Assembly (NCBI GenBank): GCA_965218625.1
Contig: CBDCLG010000009.1
Location: forward strand, 62,001 to 126,000
Reading direction: 5' to 3'
Source: Bin5 sp965218625
GTDB lineage: Bacteria > Chloroflexota > Anaerolineae > Caldilineales > Caldilineaceae
Length of the DNA: 64,000 nt
Under the pieces are notes generated by a model. That model was not told the origin of the DNA. It searched no databases and saw only the letters and a program-made list of their open reading frames with translations. Below are positions 7,885 through 15,875 of this stretch, one piece after another (the stretch's first letter is position 1; each line of letters opens with the position of its first letter). A program made the position numbers and the translations under genes.

Positions 7885-9181
7885 TTGTCTGATCGCTGCC
7901 TTACAGCTGCCATAAGATCGGAAGCGCGCCGTCTCGGCTTCGACTTCTGCCGCATCGCCGGCGTCGAAGAGGCAGCCCACGCCGATTTTTTCGTCAGATG
8001 GCTGGGCCTGGGCCGCGCGGGCGAGATGACATACCTGTCCCGCCACGTGGACAAGAGACGGCGTCCCGCCCTCCTGGCGGAGGGCGGCGCGCCGTTCCGG
8101 TCGCTCATCGTGCTCGGTGTCGACTACCACCGGTTCGACCTTCCGCCGCAGGTCCTGGACGACCCGGCTCGCGGCATCATCGCCCGTTACGCATGGGGCG
8201 ACGACTACCACGGGATCGTGCGTCCGCTTCTGTATGAGCTGGACGGCTTCGTGCGTGCGCGCACGGGACGCCAGACTCTTGGCAAGGGCCTGGTGGATAC
8301 CGGCCCGGTGCTGGAAAGGGATTGGGCGCATCGCGCGGGTCTCGGCTTCACCGGCAAGAACTGCTGCACGATTCACCCGCGTCGAGGCAGCTGGCTCTTT
8401 CTGGCGACGCTGCTTGTGCCGGAGAAGCTGGCGTGCGATCCGGTCATCAATTTGACGAATGTGCCGGCCGCGGGCGTCGAAGGGGTGATCGAAGGTCTGC
8501 CCGCCTCCGGGGCGTACGGCACGTGGCGCCTGCCGGCGAACGGGTCGGAGACGGGCCCAGGAGCGGAGGCGACCTGCGGCCAGTGCACGCGCTGCCTGGA
8601 CGCCTGCCCGACGGACGCCTTTGTGGGTCCGTTTCACCTGGACCCCCTGCGCTGTATCGCGTACTGGACGATCGAGGCGCGTCAACCGATCCCCCGGCAG
8701 CTGCGCTCCCAGTTTGGCAACCGCATTTTTGGCTGCGACATTTGCCAGGAGGTCTGCCCCTGGAATCAGCGGCTGGCCGGTCGAACGCCTTTGTTGGAGG
8801 GTCTGCGGGCCATGCGGGAGCGCGTGGCGCCGCCACTTCTTGAGGGATTCGACCCGGGGACGACGTACTGGCTGGAGCCGCGGGCATTTGCTGAGAGGTG
8901 GCGGCGGTCGCCGTTGAAACGGGCCAAGCGGGCCGGCATGTTGCGCAACGTCTGCGTTGCCTTGGGGAACTGGGGGGACCCAGCGGCCTTTTGCTGCTTT
9001 GCAGGCGGCATCGGCGGACAGTTCGGCGCTGGCGCGCGGTCATGCGGCCTGGGCGCTGGGCCAGCTCCTTCGTCGTCACAAAGATGGGCGGGCCGCTTCC
9101 TGTCTGCAGGGGTTGCTCGCCGGCGAGCAGGACCCGTGGGTGCGCGAAGAGATCGCAGTCGCTCTGGGCGAACAGGCTTGA
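7885..9181 (+). pseudogene. queG: Epoxyqueuosine reductase with an apparent frameshift near the C-terminus
   Basis: QueG carries out the last step of queuosine synthesis on tRNA, using cobalamin and two 4Fe-4S clusters. The TTG start at 7885 leads into the expected SEARRLGFDFCRIAGVEEA opening. The cluster motifs are intact: CGQCTRCLDACPTDAF and CDICQEVCPWNQ. From about 8989 the original frame becomes nonsense, running to 9189 as a 434-residue product. The +1-shifted frame instead continues as AALQAASADSSALARGHAAWALGQLL and ends DPWVREEIAVALGEQA at 9181, which is the normal HEAT-like QueG tail. Removing one T from the T4 run at 8989-8992 restores one continuous protein. All catalytic parts lie before the shift, so the gene may work, or the shift may be a sequencing error. 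Confidence 0.85.
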
Positions 9182-9277
9182 AACTTTGACCGCAAGGAAG
9201 CGTAGAGAATTGCAGAACTGAGTTGAGGGATTCGACATTGAACGGCAGCGCCGGGCGTTAGAATAAGGAGAGCATTC

Positions 9278-10381
9278 ATGGATATTGGCCGTGCATTGAC
9301 CTACTTTACAGAGGACGAGCGTTGGGTCGAAAAGACCGCGATCGGCACGGGGCTGCTTCTGGTCAGCACATTGCTCTCCGTTGTGTTGGTCGGTGTCCTC
9401 GGATACTTCATTCTGTTCGGCTACATGGTGCGGCTGCTGCAGAATGTGCGCGACGGGGTACATCCTGCGCTGCCGGAGTGGAATCAGTGGGGCGACGACC
9501 TTGTTCGGGGTGTGAAGGTGGCGTGCGTATACATTGTGTGGGCGCTGCCGGTCATTTTCGTTTCGGTCCCGCTGTCAATATTCGGCTGGATCCTTGAAGA
9601 TAGTTTTCGCTATAGCGGCGACGTAGCATGGTTGTTTCTTGCCTGTTCATTCTGCCTGACGTTTCTTGTTGCGATCGCATATGTCGTTTTGCAGCCGGGG
9701 TTTACGATCGCTTTTGCCAGAAATGAGGTGATCAGTGACGGCCTTCAGGCCTCCGAAATCTGGGAATGGACGCGCGACAACATAGGCAATGTGGTGATCG
9801 TTGCCATTCTGACGGTCATTGCCAGCGTCATTATCACCACGGTCGGCAGCATAATCGGCACGATCCTATGCGTCGTCGGCTTGGTCGTAACCGTGCCGCT
9901 CTCGCAACTGGTGACCTATTACGTCCAGAGCCATCTCTACGGCCAGCTGGCGAGTCTTGCCGGCGACGGGACTGGCGGCGGCGCGTTCGGTCCGATGCCG
10001 CCGGCTGGGAGGGCGCCGGAGGACGGGGCGGCCCCGGTCACGTCGGTGCCGCCGGTCGTCTACGATGCGGAGGAGGAGGCTGAGCCGGAGGAGGATGGCG
10101 AGCCTGAAGATGGTACTGGGCCCGAAGATAGTGCTGAGCCCGAAGATGGTACTGGGCCCGAAGATAGTGCTGAGCCCGAAGATGGTGCTGAGCCCGAAGA
10201 TAGTAATGAGCCCGAAGATGGTACTGAGCCGGCAGAAGGGCCTGTGCCGATGGAAGATTCGGAGCCAGCGGAAGAGCCGGAGGAAGTAGAAGACGAAGTT
10301 GAGCCGGCGCAGGAAGAAGGGTCCGCCGGGGAGGATCGGTCGGACGAGGAGCGACCGCCTGAAGAGCCGAAGAGCCAGTAG
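9278..10381 (+). CDS. DUF4013 membrane protein with an acidic repeat tail
   Basis: Residues about 1-225 match the DUF4013 pattern: a short amphipathic start (ALTYFTEDERWVEK), several membrane helices, and the motif GYMVRLLQNVRDGVHPALPEWNQWGDDLVRGVK. Membrane segments lie near residues 22-50, 78-105, 118-142, 170-205. The rest, to residue 367, is a highly acidic cytoplasmic or external tail with few hydrophobic residues. Its centre (about 275-317) is a 6-residue repeat of the form E-P-E-D-G-T/G-P-E-D-S-A. The function of DUF4013 is unknown. The ATG follows AAGGAGAG. It starts 96 nt after queG and is followed by strong hairpins. Confidence 0.8.
   Translation: MDIGRALTYFTEDERWVEKTAIGTGLLLVSTLLSVVLVGVLGYFILFGYMVRLLQNVRDGVHPALPEWNQWGDDLVRGVKVACVYIVWALPVIFVSVPLSIFGWILEDSFRYSGDVAWLFLACSFCLTFLVAIAYVVLQPGFTIAFARNEVISDGLQASEIWEWTRDNIGNVVIVAILTVIASVIITTVGSIIGTILCVVGLVVTVPLSQLVTYYVQSHLYGQLASLAGDGTGGGAFGPMPPAGRAPEDGAAPVTSVPPVVYDAEEEAEPEEDGEPEDGTGPEDSAEPEDGTGPEDSAEPEDGAEPEDSNEPEDGTEPAEGPVPMEDSEPAEEPEEVEDEVEPAQEEGSAGEDRSDEERPPEEPKSQ
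10100..10228 (+). repeat. 18-bp tandem repeat (36-bp higher-order unit) inside the DUF4013 gene
   Basis: The sequence GAGCCCGAAGATGGTACT alternates with GGGCCCGAAGATAGTGCT for about seven units, encoding EPEDGT/GPEDSA. Units are nearly identical at the DNA level, which points to recent slippage expansion. Length polymorphism between strains would be expected. Confidence 0.85.
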
Positions 10382-10409
10382 GACTTTCCGGCCGACAGGC
10401 CGGAAAGTC
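10382..10409. terminator. 12-bp perfect hairpin after the DUF4013 gene
   Basis: GACTTTCCGGCC at 10382-10393 pairs perfectly with 10398-10409 across a 4-nt loop, starting 1 nt after the stop codon. It has no U-run of its own and sits just ahead of the true terminator at 10422. Confidence 0.6.
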
Positions 10410-10421
10410 AGTCCAAACAAT

Positions 10422-10463
10422 AGCCCGTGAGAAACAAAGGCGTTTCTCACGGGCTTTTCTTTT
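10422..10463 (+). terminator. Rho-independent terminator between DUF4013 gene and pdxT
   Basis: A 14-bp stem (AGCCCGTGAGAAAC at 10422-10435 with 10442-10455) and 6-nt loop is followed by TTTCTTTTC. It ends plus-strand transcription coming from queG/DUF4013 and protects the convergent pdxT. Confidence 0.9.
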
Positions 10464-10530
10464 CGTCAGAGCGGCGGTTTGTCCAGCCAGCCCTGCGCGA
10501 TCTTCGTTTAAGGCGGTTGCGGCATTGCGT

Positions 10531-11157
10531 TCAGGCGCTGCACGCCTTGCATTCTTCTACGATTTGCAAAAAGTAGCGGTGCCAGCGGAGGTCGCCGGTC
10601 AGTTCGGGATGGAAGGCGGTCGCCAGGATCGCGCCCTCGCGGACGGCGGCGATGACCTCTTCGTTTTCCGCTCCTGCGGCAGCAACGGTTGCGAGCGTCT
10701 GCACACCGGCGGCGAGGGCGGTGATTGCGGGCGCGCGAATGAAGACGGCGTGGAAGGGGTCATCCCCCAAAGCCGGCACATTCAGCTCCGCTTCAAAGCT
10801 GTCGACCTGGCGGCCGAAGTAGTTGCGGTTGACGGTAACGTCGAGGCCGCCGATCAACGCCTGGCCGCCCAGTTTCTGGCCGGCGGCATCATTTGCCAGC
10901 AGGATCATGCCGGCGCAGGTGCCCCAGGTCGGTCTGCCGGCGTGCACCCAGTTGCGGAGCGGTTCGACCAGCCCCCACCGTTCGGCGACCAGGCCCATGC
11001 TGGTGCTTTCCCCGCCGGGGATGATCAGGCCGTCCAACTCCGCCAGCTGCTTGGCCAGGCGCACTTCGACGGCGTCTACGCCCAGCTGCGCCAGCATGTT
11101 GATGTGCTCGCGAAACGCCCCTTGCAGCGCCAGTACGCCAATGCGAATTGCGCTCAT
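10531..11157 (-). CDS. pdxT: Pyridoxal 5'-phosphate synthase glutaminase subunit
   Basis: PdxT releases ammonia from glutamine and channels it to PdxS. The 208-residue protein starts IRIGVLALQGAFREHINML and has the oxyanion segment LIIPGGESTSMGLV. The nucleophile Cys is in WGTCAGMILLA and the His/Glu pair in AFHPELTGD. All three catalytic residues are present. It lies 252 nt downstream of pdxS on the same strand. That unusually wide gap for this pair holds a GC-rich hairpin, so pdxT may be expressed at a lower level than pdxS. Confidence 0.96.
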   Translation of the reverse strand: MSAIRIGVLALQGAFREHINMLAQLGVDAVEVRLAKQLAELDGLIIPGGESTSMGLVAERWGLVEPLRNWVHAGRPTWGTCAGMILLANDAAGQKLGGQALIGGLDVTVNRNYFGRQVDSFEAELNVPALGDDPFHAVFIRAPAITALAAGVQTLATVAAAGAENEEVIAAVREGAILATAFHPELTGDLRWHRYFLQIVEECKACSA

Positions 11158-11330
11158 GGAAGACCCCGGACATCATCACGAATGTGCATCAGTCACCGTA
11201 ATTCATGTGTTGCGGGAATCGAGAGAACGGGGGTTTGCAGCTCCCAGTGAAATGGAGAGAATCGATACCGACGGCCAGGCTCCCCTCGCTGTGAAGTCCG
11301 GTGTGTTTCGAAAGCACCTTTGGGCCGGGA

Positions 11331-11371
11331 AAACCGAGCGGCGGCAGGTTTGACAAATTCGCCTGCCGCCG
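11331..11371 (-). terminator. GC-rich hairpin after pdxS, possible attenuator or terminator
   Basis: CGGCGGCAGG at 11339-11348 pairs with 11362-11371 around a 13-nt loop. On the minus strand it is followed by CTCGGTTTT. It falls between pdxS and pdxT and could lower read-through into pdxT. The U-run is short and displaced by four bases. Confidence 0.5.
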
Positions 11372-11409
11372 CCGTGTTCTTGCTCAATCACGCGTGGAAG
11401 GAAGGCCGG

Positions 11410-12327
11410 CTACCAACCGCGTTCGGCGATTTTTTCCTCTTCCGGCAGCTCGTTGACGCTGATGCCGACCATGGGCGCGCCCAGGTTTTCGCTGACCTCG
11501 GCGAGGATGTGGGGATCGTTGTAGTGTGTAACGGCCTGGACGATGGCATGGGCGCGTTTGGCGGGGTCGTCGCTCTTGAAGATTCCGGAGCCGACGAATA
11601 CGCCGTCGACGCCCAGCTGCATCATCAGCGCGGCGTCGGCCGGTGTGGCGACGCCGCCGGCGGCAAAGTTCACGACCGGCATGCGGTTCAGCTCGGCGGT
11701 CTGCTTCACCAGCTCGTATGGGGCCTGAATGTCCTTGGCAAAGGTGAAGAGCTCGTCGGCGTCCATGCGGCTAATGCGGCGGATTGCGCCGTAGACGGCG
11801 CGTGCGTGGCGCACGGCTTCGACGACATCACCGGTACCGGCCTCGCCCTTGGTGCGGATCATGGCCGCGCCTTCGGCAATTCGCCGCAGCGCCTCGCCCA
11901 GGTTGCGGCAGCCGCATACAAATGGGATGGTGAAGTTGTGCTTGTTGATGTGATGGCTTTCGTCGGCGGGGGTCAGGACCTCGCTTTCGTCGATATAGTC
12001 GACCCCGAGGGCTTCGAGGATTTGTGCCTCGACGAAGTGACCGATGCGCACTTTGGCCATGACCGGAATTGTGACCGAGGCCATGATCTCCTTGATCAGG
12101 TGCGGGTCGCTCATGCGGGCGACGCCGCCGTCCTGGCGAATGTCTGCCGGGACGCGTTCAAGCGCCATGACTGCGCAGGCGCCGGCCTCTTCGGCGATGC
12201 GGGCCTGGTCGGCCGTGACGACATCCATGATGACGCCGCCTTTGAGCATCTGCGCCAGCCCGGCCTTGACCCCAAAGGTTCCCCGTTCCACCTGTCCATC
12301 TCTCTGTTGACCGTTCGTTGTACTCAT
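11410..12327 (-). CDS. pdxS: Pyridoxal 5'-phosphate synthase lyase subunit
   Basis: PdxS builds PLP from ribose 5-phosphate, glyceraldehyde 3-phosphate and ammonia. The ATG at 12327 (305 residues) is chosen over a longer frame because AAGGAGG precedes it and the family starts here (GTFGVKAGLAQMLKGGVIMDVV). Visible landmarks are the Schiff-base Lys in PVMAKVRIGHF, the second Lys in TKGEAGTGDVVEAVRH, and the C-terminal GVFVGSGIFKS phosphate-binding loop. Length and all motifs are standard. It is the first gene of the pdxST unit and has a recognisable promoter. Confidence 0.97.
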   Translation of the reverse strand: MSTTNGQQRDGQVERGTFGVKAGLAQMLKGGVIMDVVTADQARIAEEAGACAVMALERVPADIRQDGGVARMSDPHLIKEIMASVTIPVMAKVRIGHFVEAQILEALGVDYIDESEVLTPADESHHINKHNFTIPFVCGCRNLGEALRRIAEGAAMIRTKGEAGTGDVVEAVRHARAVYGAIRRISRMDADELFTFAKDIQAPYELVKQTAELNRMPVVNFAAGGVATPADAALMMQLGVDGVFVGSGIFKSDDPAKRAHAIVQAVTHYNDPHILAEVSENLGAPMVGISVNELPEEEKIAERGW

Positions 12328-12441
12328 GCGTCGCCTCCTTGGATGCCACAACCTGGCAAAGTCGTCTCCTGCCCGGCAAGAGAGGGTTTTCGCACCCAAA
12401 GGCCTGTTCAGACCTCCTTGCGCTCGATGCAGATTACTGCT

Positions 12442-12471
12442 ATTGTAGTCAATGGTGCCCCGATCTGACAA
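12442..12471 (-). promoter_or_regulatory. Promoter for pdxST
   Basis: On the minus strand TTGTCA (12471-12466) and TACAAT (12447-12442) are separated by 18 nt. The leader would be about 107 nt. No MocR/PdxR-type repeat could be recognised with confidence. Confidence 0.6.
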
Positions 12472-12729
12472 CTTCACATCCCCGGCGGTGGAAAGCCGCG
12501 CAGGGGGTCAGTTTATTGGGGCATGTCGCTGACCGGCCATTCCTGGTTGTGCAATATTCACAAAAGAAAGCGGGCCCCTATTGTACAGAGTGCCTATAGG
12601 ATTTTCGGCCCTGCTTCGGTGAATATAGTGAGTCAGGCGTTGGACGACCCGGCGAGGGCATTGTTCATCGCAAAGACCCCACCATAGTTTTCATAGCAGC
12701 TTTCGCCTGCGACAGGAGGGAACGGGTAA

Positions 12730-13935
12730 ATGGAAGGCATCAACTCAGGAGATACTGCCTGGATCATCGTCGCCACCGCTCTGGTGCTGATGATGACACC
12801 GGCGTTGGGCTTCTTTTACGGCGGGATGGTGCGCCGGAAGAATATCCTCTCCACGCTTAACCTAAGTTTCATCACGATTGGCCTCATCAGCATTCAGTGG
12901 GTGATCATCGGCTACAGCCTTGCTTTTGGCGAAAGTGTGGCGGGCCTGATTGGTGGGCTCAACTACATTGGGCTGTCCGGGATCGGGATTGATGCCGTGC
13001 AAGGCTCGATTCCGAAGCTGCTCTTTGTGGCCTTTCAGATGACCTTCGCCATCATCACGCCTGCGCTGATTTCCGGAACGTTTGTGGAGCGTATCCGGTT
13101 CAAGGTGTACCTGGTTTTCACACTTTTGTGGGCCACGCTTGTCTACGATCCGGTCTGTCACTGGGCCTGGGGCGGCGGCATCTTTTCCCGCTGGGGGGCG
13201 CTCGACTTCGCCGGCGGCACGGTTGTGCATATTACGGCGGGATTCTCGGCGCTGGCATTTTCGATGGCGATTCGTAAGCGCAAGGGATTCGGTCAGATCG
13301 CGATTGAACCGCACAACATCGCGTTTACCGTTTTGGGCGCCGGTCTGCTGTGGGTTGGCTGGTTCGGGTTCAACGGCGGCAGCGCGCTGGCGGCAGATGG
13401 AGTGGCGGTCCAGGCGCTTCTCAACACGAATACGGCGGCGGCGGCGGCGGCGGTGGTATGGATGTTCCTTTCCTGGAAGGACAACAAGCCCAGTGTGCTG
13501 GGCATTGTGACGGGGGCGGTCGTGGGCCTTGTCGCAATCACGCCGGCAGCCGGCTACGTCAACACAATGTCTGCCCTGATCATCGGTGCGGTGGCAGCGC
13601 CGATCAGTTATTACAGCATCGATTTCCGCGAGCGGCGGGGCCTGGATGAGAGCCTCGATGTGTGGGCTTGCCACGGGATGGCAGGTGCGTGGGGTGCGCT
13701 GGCGACCGGTCTATTCGCCACGGCGGCGGTCGGCGGCACCAACGGGCTCTTCTTTGGGAATCCGACCCAGTTCGGCATCCAGCTGGTGACCGTGGTGGTA
13801 ACGATCGCCTATGCGGTGATCATCACCTTCATTCTGACGAAGATCCTCGATGCAGTCTGGGGCCTTGCGGTCAGCGAGCAGGAAGAGGAGATCGGCTTGG
13901 ACATCAGCGAACACGGCGAGCGCGCCTACGCGTGA
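12730..13935 (+). CDS. amt: Ammonium transporter
   Basis: This 401-residue Amt/Mep/Rh channel protein conducts ammonium across the membrane. The N-terminus (DTAWIIVATALVLMMTPALGFFYGGMVRRKN) is the family opening without a cleaved signal. The twin-His pore motif is present: GGTVVHITAGFSAL for the first His and WACHGMAGAWGALATGLF for the second. The C-terminal cytoplasmic tail ends in EEEIGLDISEHGERAYA, the segment that couples subunits and touches PII. GGAGGG precedes the ATG. After the TGA, the same frame stays open for 49 further codons with an acidic composition (see next entry). The PII gene at 14358 is the expected partner. Confidence 0.96.
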   Translation: MEGINSGDTAWIIVATALVLMMTPALGFFYGGMVRRKNILSTLNLSFITIGLISIQWVIIGYSLAFGESVAGLIGGLNYIGLSGIGIDAVQGSIPKLLFVAFQMTFAIITPALISGTFVERIRFKVYLVFTLLWATLVYDPVCHWAWGGGIFSRWGALDFAGGTVVHITAGFSALAFSMAIRKRKGFGQIAIEPHNIAFTVLGAGLLWVGWFGFNGGSALAADGVAVQALLNTNTAAAAAAVVWMFLSWKDNKPSVLGIVTGAVVGLVAITPAAGYVNTMSALIIGAVAAPISYYSIDFRERRGLDESLDVWACHGMAGAWGALATGLFATAAVGGTNGLFFGNPTQFGIQLVTVVVTIAYAVIITFILTKILDAVWGLAVSEQEEEIGLDISEHGERAYA

Positions 13936-14085
13936 CTAGCGAGGTCCCGGTATGAGACGGCTGAGTATGGAGAGGATTCCGAGTCATTGGAAGTCTCCGA
14001 AGAGGATGGGGAAAGTGTGGCGACCGGGGAAGCTGAAGTAGCCGAGGAGTCTGAAGAGTCTGAAGAGTCTGGGAGGTCTGAGTAA
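13936..14085 (+). other. In-frame acidic open stretch directly after the amt stop codon
   Basis: Read in the amt frame, 13936-14082 gives 49 sense codons before TAA (14083-14085). The product is rich in Glu and Ser (ESLEVSEEDGESVATGEAEV, then a repeated E-E-S unit). The codons look protein-like, and the segment resembles the acidic tails of other proteins in this window. It could be a former C-terminal extension cut off by a recent TGA, a read-through product, or chance. Confidence 0.4.
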
Positions 14086-14287
14086 GGCTTGGTCGGAGTC
14101 GGAGGACGCAGGCCTTTCTAACGGGATGGCCCTGCCGTCGCCTTCGAAATTTATCCGGAGACTCCCTTATTGGTTGACGAGTAAGTTCTGTATTGTGAAG
14201 GCGGGGTTGACATACGGGGAATTAGCTCATCTCACCCTGAATTCAGGCGATCTGTTTGTCTTTTGTCCGGAGAGGATGTTTCGTAAC

Positions 14288-14309
14288 AGATGTGTGGCAA
14301 GACACATCT
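14288..14309 (+). promoter_or_regulatory. Hairpin in the leader of the PII gene
   Basis: AGATGTGT (14288-14295) pairs exactly with ACACATCT (14302-14309) across a 6-nt loop, about 50 nt before the PII start. A 12-bp palindrome CCTGAATTCAGG lies just upstream (about 14237-14248). Either could be a regulator site or an RNA structure. The rest of the 13936-14357 gap holds only the acidic open stretch. Confidence 0.4.
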
Positions 14310-14357
14310 CAGGCTTGCCTGGGCGTGCGTCGAACTCAGCAGACAGGAGAAAGGTTC

Positions 14358-14738
14358 GTGCTCAAAAAGATCGAGGCATACATTCGACATGAGAAACTTG
14401 ACAGTGTCAGGATGGCCCTGATCGAGATCGGTGTTCCCGCCATCGACACTGTTGAAGTCCAGGGTCATGGTCGCCAGAGCGGCATAAAGCTGGCTGGTCG
14501 GCATGCCACCTACATCGTGGATACGCTGCCCCGCATCCAAGTCAATCTTGTGGTTGGAGAGGACCAGGTTGGCGAGGTTGTGGAGGCCATTCGGAAGAAC
14601 GCAGTTACCGGCACGCAGGGTGACGGCGCAATTTTCATCTCCCCGGTCGATAACATTGTCCGCATCAGTACGGGCGAGGAAGGCGACGACGCGCTGACGT
14701 ACGAAGGGGACATCGATATCGAGGGGCACCGGGCGTAG
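14358..14738 (+). CDS. PII family nitrogen regulatory protein
   Basis: PII trimers sense ATP/ADP and 2-oxoglutarate and block Amt pores. The GTG at 14358 follows AGGAG and gives 126 residues beginning LKKIEAYIRHEKLDSVRMALIE, the canonical PII start. The Q of GRQ in the T-loop base is kept. The T-loop tip (GIKLAGRHATY) lacks the Tyr that is uridylylated in proteobacteria. The B-loop reads TGTQGDGAIF, where the usual TGKIGDGKIF lysines are Thr and Ala, so nucleotide binding may differ. The RISTGEEGDDAL segment is normal. A short acidic C-terminal extension follows. The location after amt makes it GlnK-like. Confidence 0.93.
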   Translation: MLKKIEAYIRHEKLDSVRMALIEIGVPAIDTVEVQGHGRQSGIKLAGRHATYIVDTLPRIQVNLVVGEDQVGEVVEAIRKNAVTGTQGDGAIFISPVDNIVRISTGEEGDDALTYEGDIDIEGHRA

Positions 14739-14862
14739 GGCGAGCAGCTGTTCCGGTTGTGGCAGGAATTCCCATTGCGTGGCGTGCGGGTCGAACCGCG
14801 CGCCGCGCGTTTTTGTTTTGCGATGCCAAAAGGCGCCGTGCGATGCTCGGATCTGCTCTGCG

Positions 14863-15660
14863 TCAACCTCCAGTCCCACTCTCCGATTGGGCCGGGTAGC
14901 GCTTTTCCCAGTAGCGTACCAGCAACGAGAGTCCGATCGTCATCACCAGGTAGAGGAAGGCAACGACGTTGTACGTTTCGAAGAAACGAAATGTGCTCGT
15001 GGCGTAGAGCCTGCCCAGTTGCGTTATATCCTGGACGCCCAGGACCGAAACGAGCGCCGAGTCTTTGAGCATGGCGATGAAGTCGTTGCCCAGCGGGGGC
15101 AATACGCGCCGAACGGCCTGCGGCAGGATGATGTAGCGCATCGCCTGGCCCCTTCGCATTCCGAGGCTGAGCGCGGCCTCCATCTGTCCCTGTTCCACAC
15201 TTTCGATACCGGCCCGGAATATTTCGGCGATAAAGGCGCTGTAGCCGATGACCAGCGCCAGGATTGCGCGGCTGGTGAAGGAGAGCTGGCGGATGCTGAA
15301 CTGGGCAAAGGGTCTTCCGACTTCGTGTAGACCTGCGGCTTGCAGCTGCTGCCCGGTCCAGTTGATCAGGTCGGCGAGCCCCGGCGCGCCGACGAAGGCG
15401 ATGTAGAAGAGGATCACCAGCATCGGGATGCCGCGAACGATCTCGACGTAAAACGAGGCGATTTCATAGATCACGCGGCTGCGCGAGACGCGTGCGAGAC
15501 CGAATGCCAGGCCGACCGCCAGCGCGAGTGCGTAGGCGAGCAAGCAGACGTACAGCGTCACGCCGACGCCTTTCGAGACCGCGTTGAAGATCAGGTTGTA
15601 GTCGGCGTCGGCCAGCAGCGTCCAGAGGAGAAGCACGCCCAGCAGCAGCGCCGCCAGCAA
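14863..15660 (-). CDS. Amino-acid ABC transporter permease (HisM/GlnP type)
   Basis: This polar amino-acid ABC permease shows the family's TM1 start (GVGVTLYVCLLAYALALAVGLAFGL), the YVEIVRGIPMLVILFYI segment, and the EAA loop. The EAA loop reads EAALSLGMRRGQAMRYIILPQAVRRVLPPLGND, which binds the ATPase. From the TTG at 15660 it is 265 residues. The frame stays open upstream to an ATT at 15717 that has AAGGA 7 nt before it; this would add 19 residues (IRSARRHSPADYLARLPYW) typical of family N-termini. There is no ATG or GTG in that stretch. It lies 215 nt after the substrate-binding gene. No ATPase gene is present nearby. Confidence 0.92.
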   Translation of the reverse strand: MLAALLLGVLLLWTLLADADYNLIFNAVSKGVGVTLYVCLLAYALALAVGLAFGLARVSRSRVIYEIASFYVEIVRGIPMLVILFYIAFVGAPGLADLINWTGQQLQAAGLHEVGRPFAQFSIRQLSFTSRAILALVIGYSAFIAEIFRAGIESVEQGQMEAALSLGMRRGQAMRYIILPQAVRRVLPPLGNDFIAMLKDSALVSVLGVQDITQLGRLYATSTFRFFETYNVVAFLYLVMTIGLSLLVRYWEKRYPAQSESGTGG

Positions 15661-15875
15661 CCAGTAGGGCAGGCGCGCGAGGTAGTCGGCGGGAGAATGG
15701 CGGCGGGCGCTGCGAATTGTGGTGTCCTTATTTTAACGGTGGAAACTCGCGGCAACATGGAGCGGCGGATGACGGGCTTGCTGCCGCGCTGGGGGTAGGC
15801 TCCTGTGCGGGCGCAAGGGAGGAGCGGCCTTGCCGAGCGGCGGCCGCCTCCAACCTCGCTGGGCCCGATATCAGG

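Noticed and set aside
12547..12563. TTGTG-CACAA inverted repeat before amt, considered as a nitrogen regulator site
   Set aside because: It does not match a known GlnR, NtcA or TnrA consensus and has 5-bp arms only.
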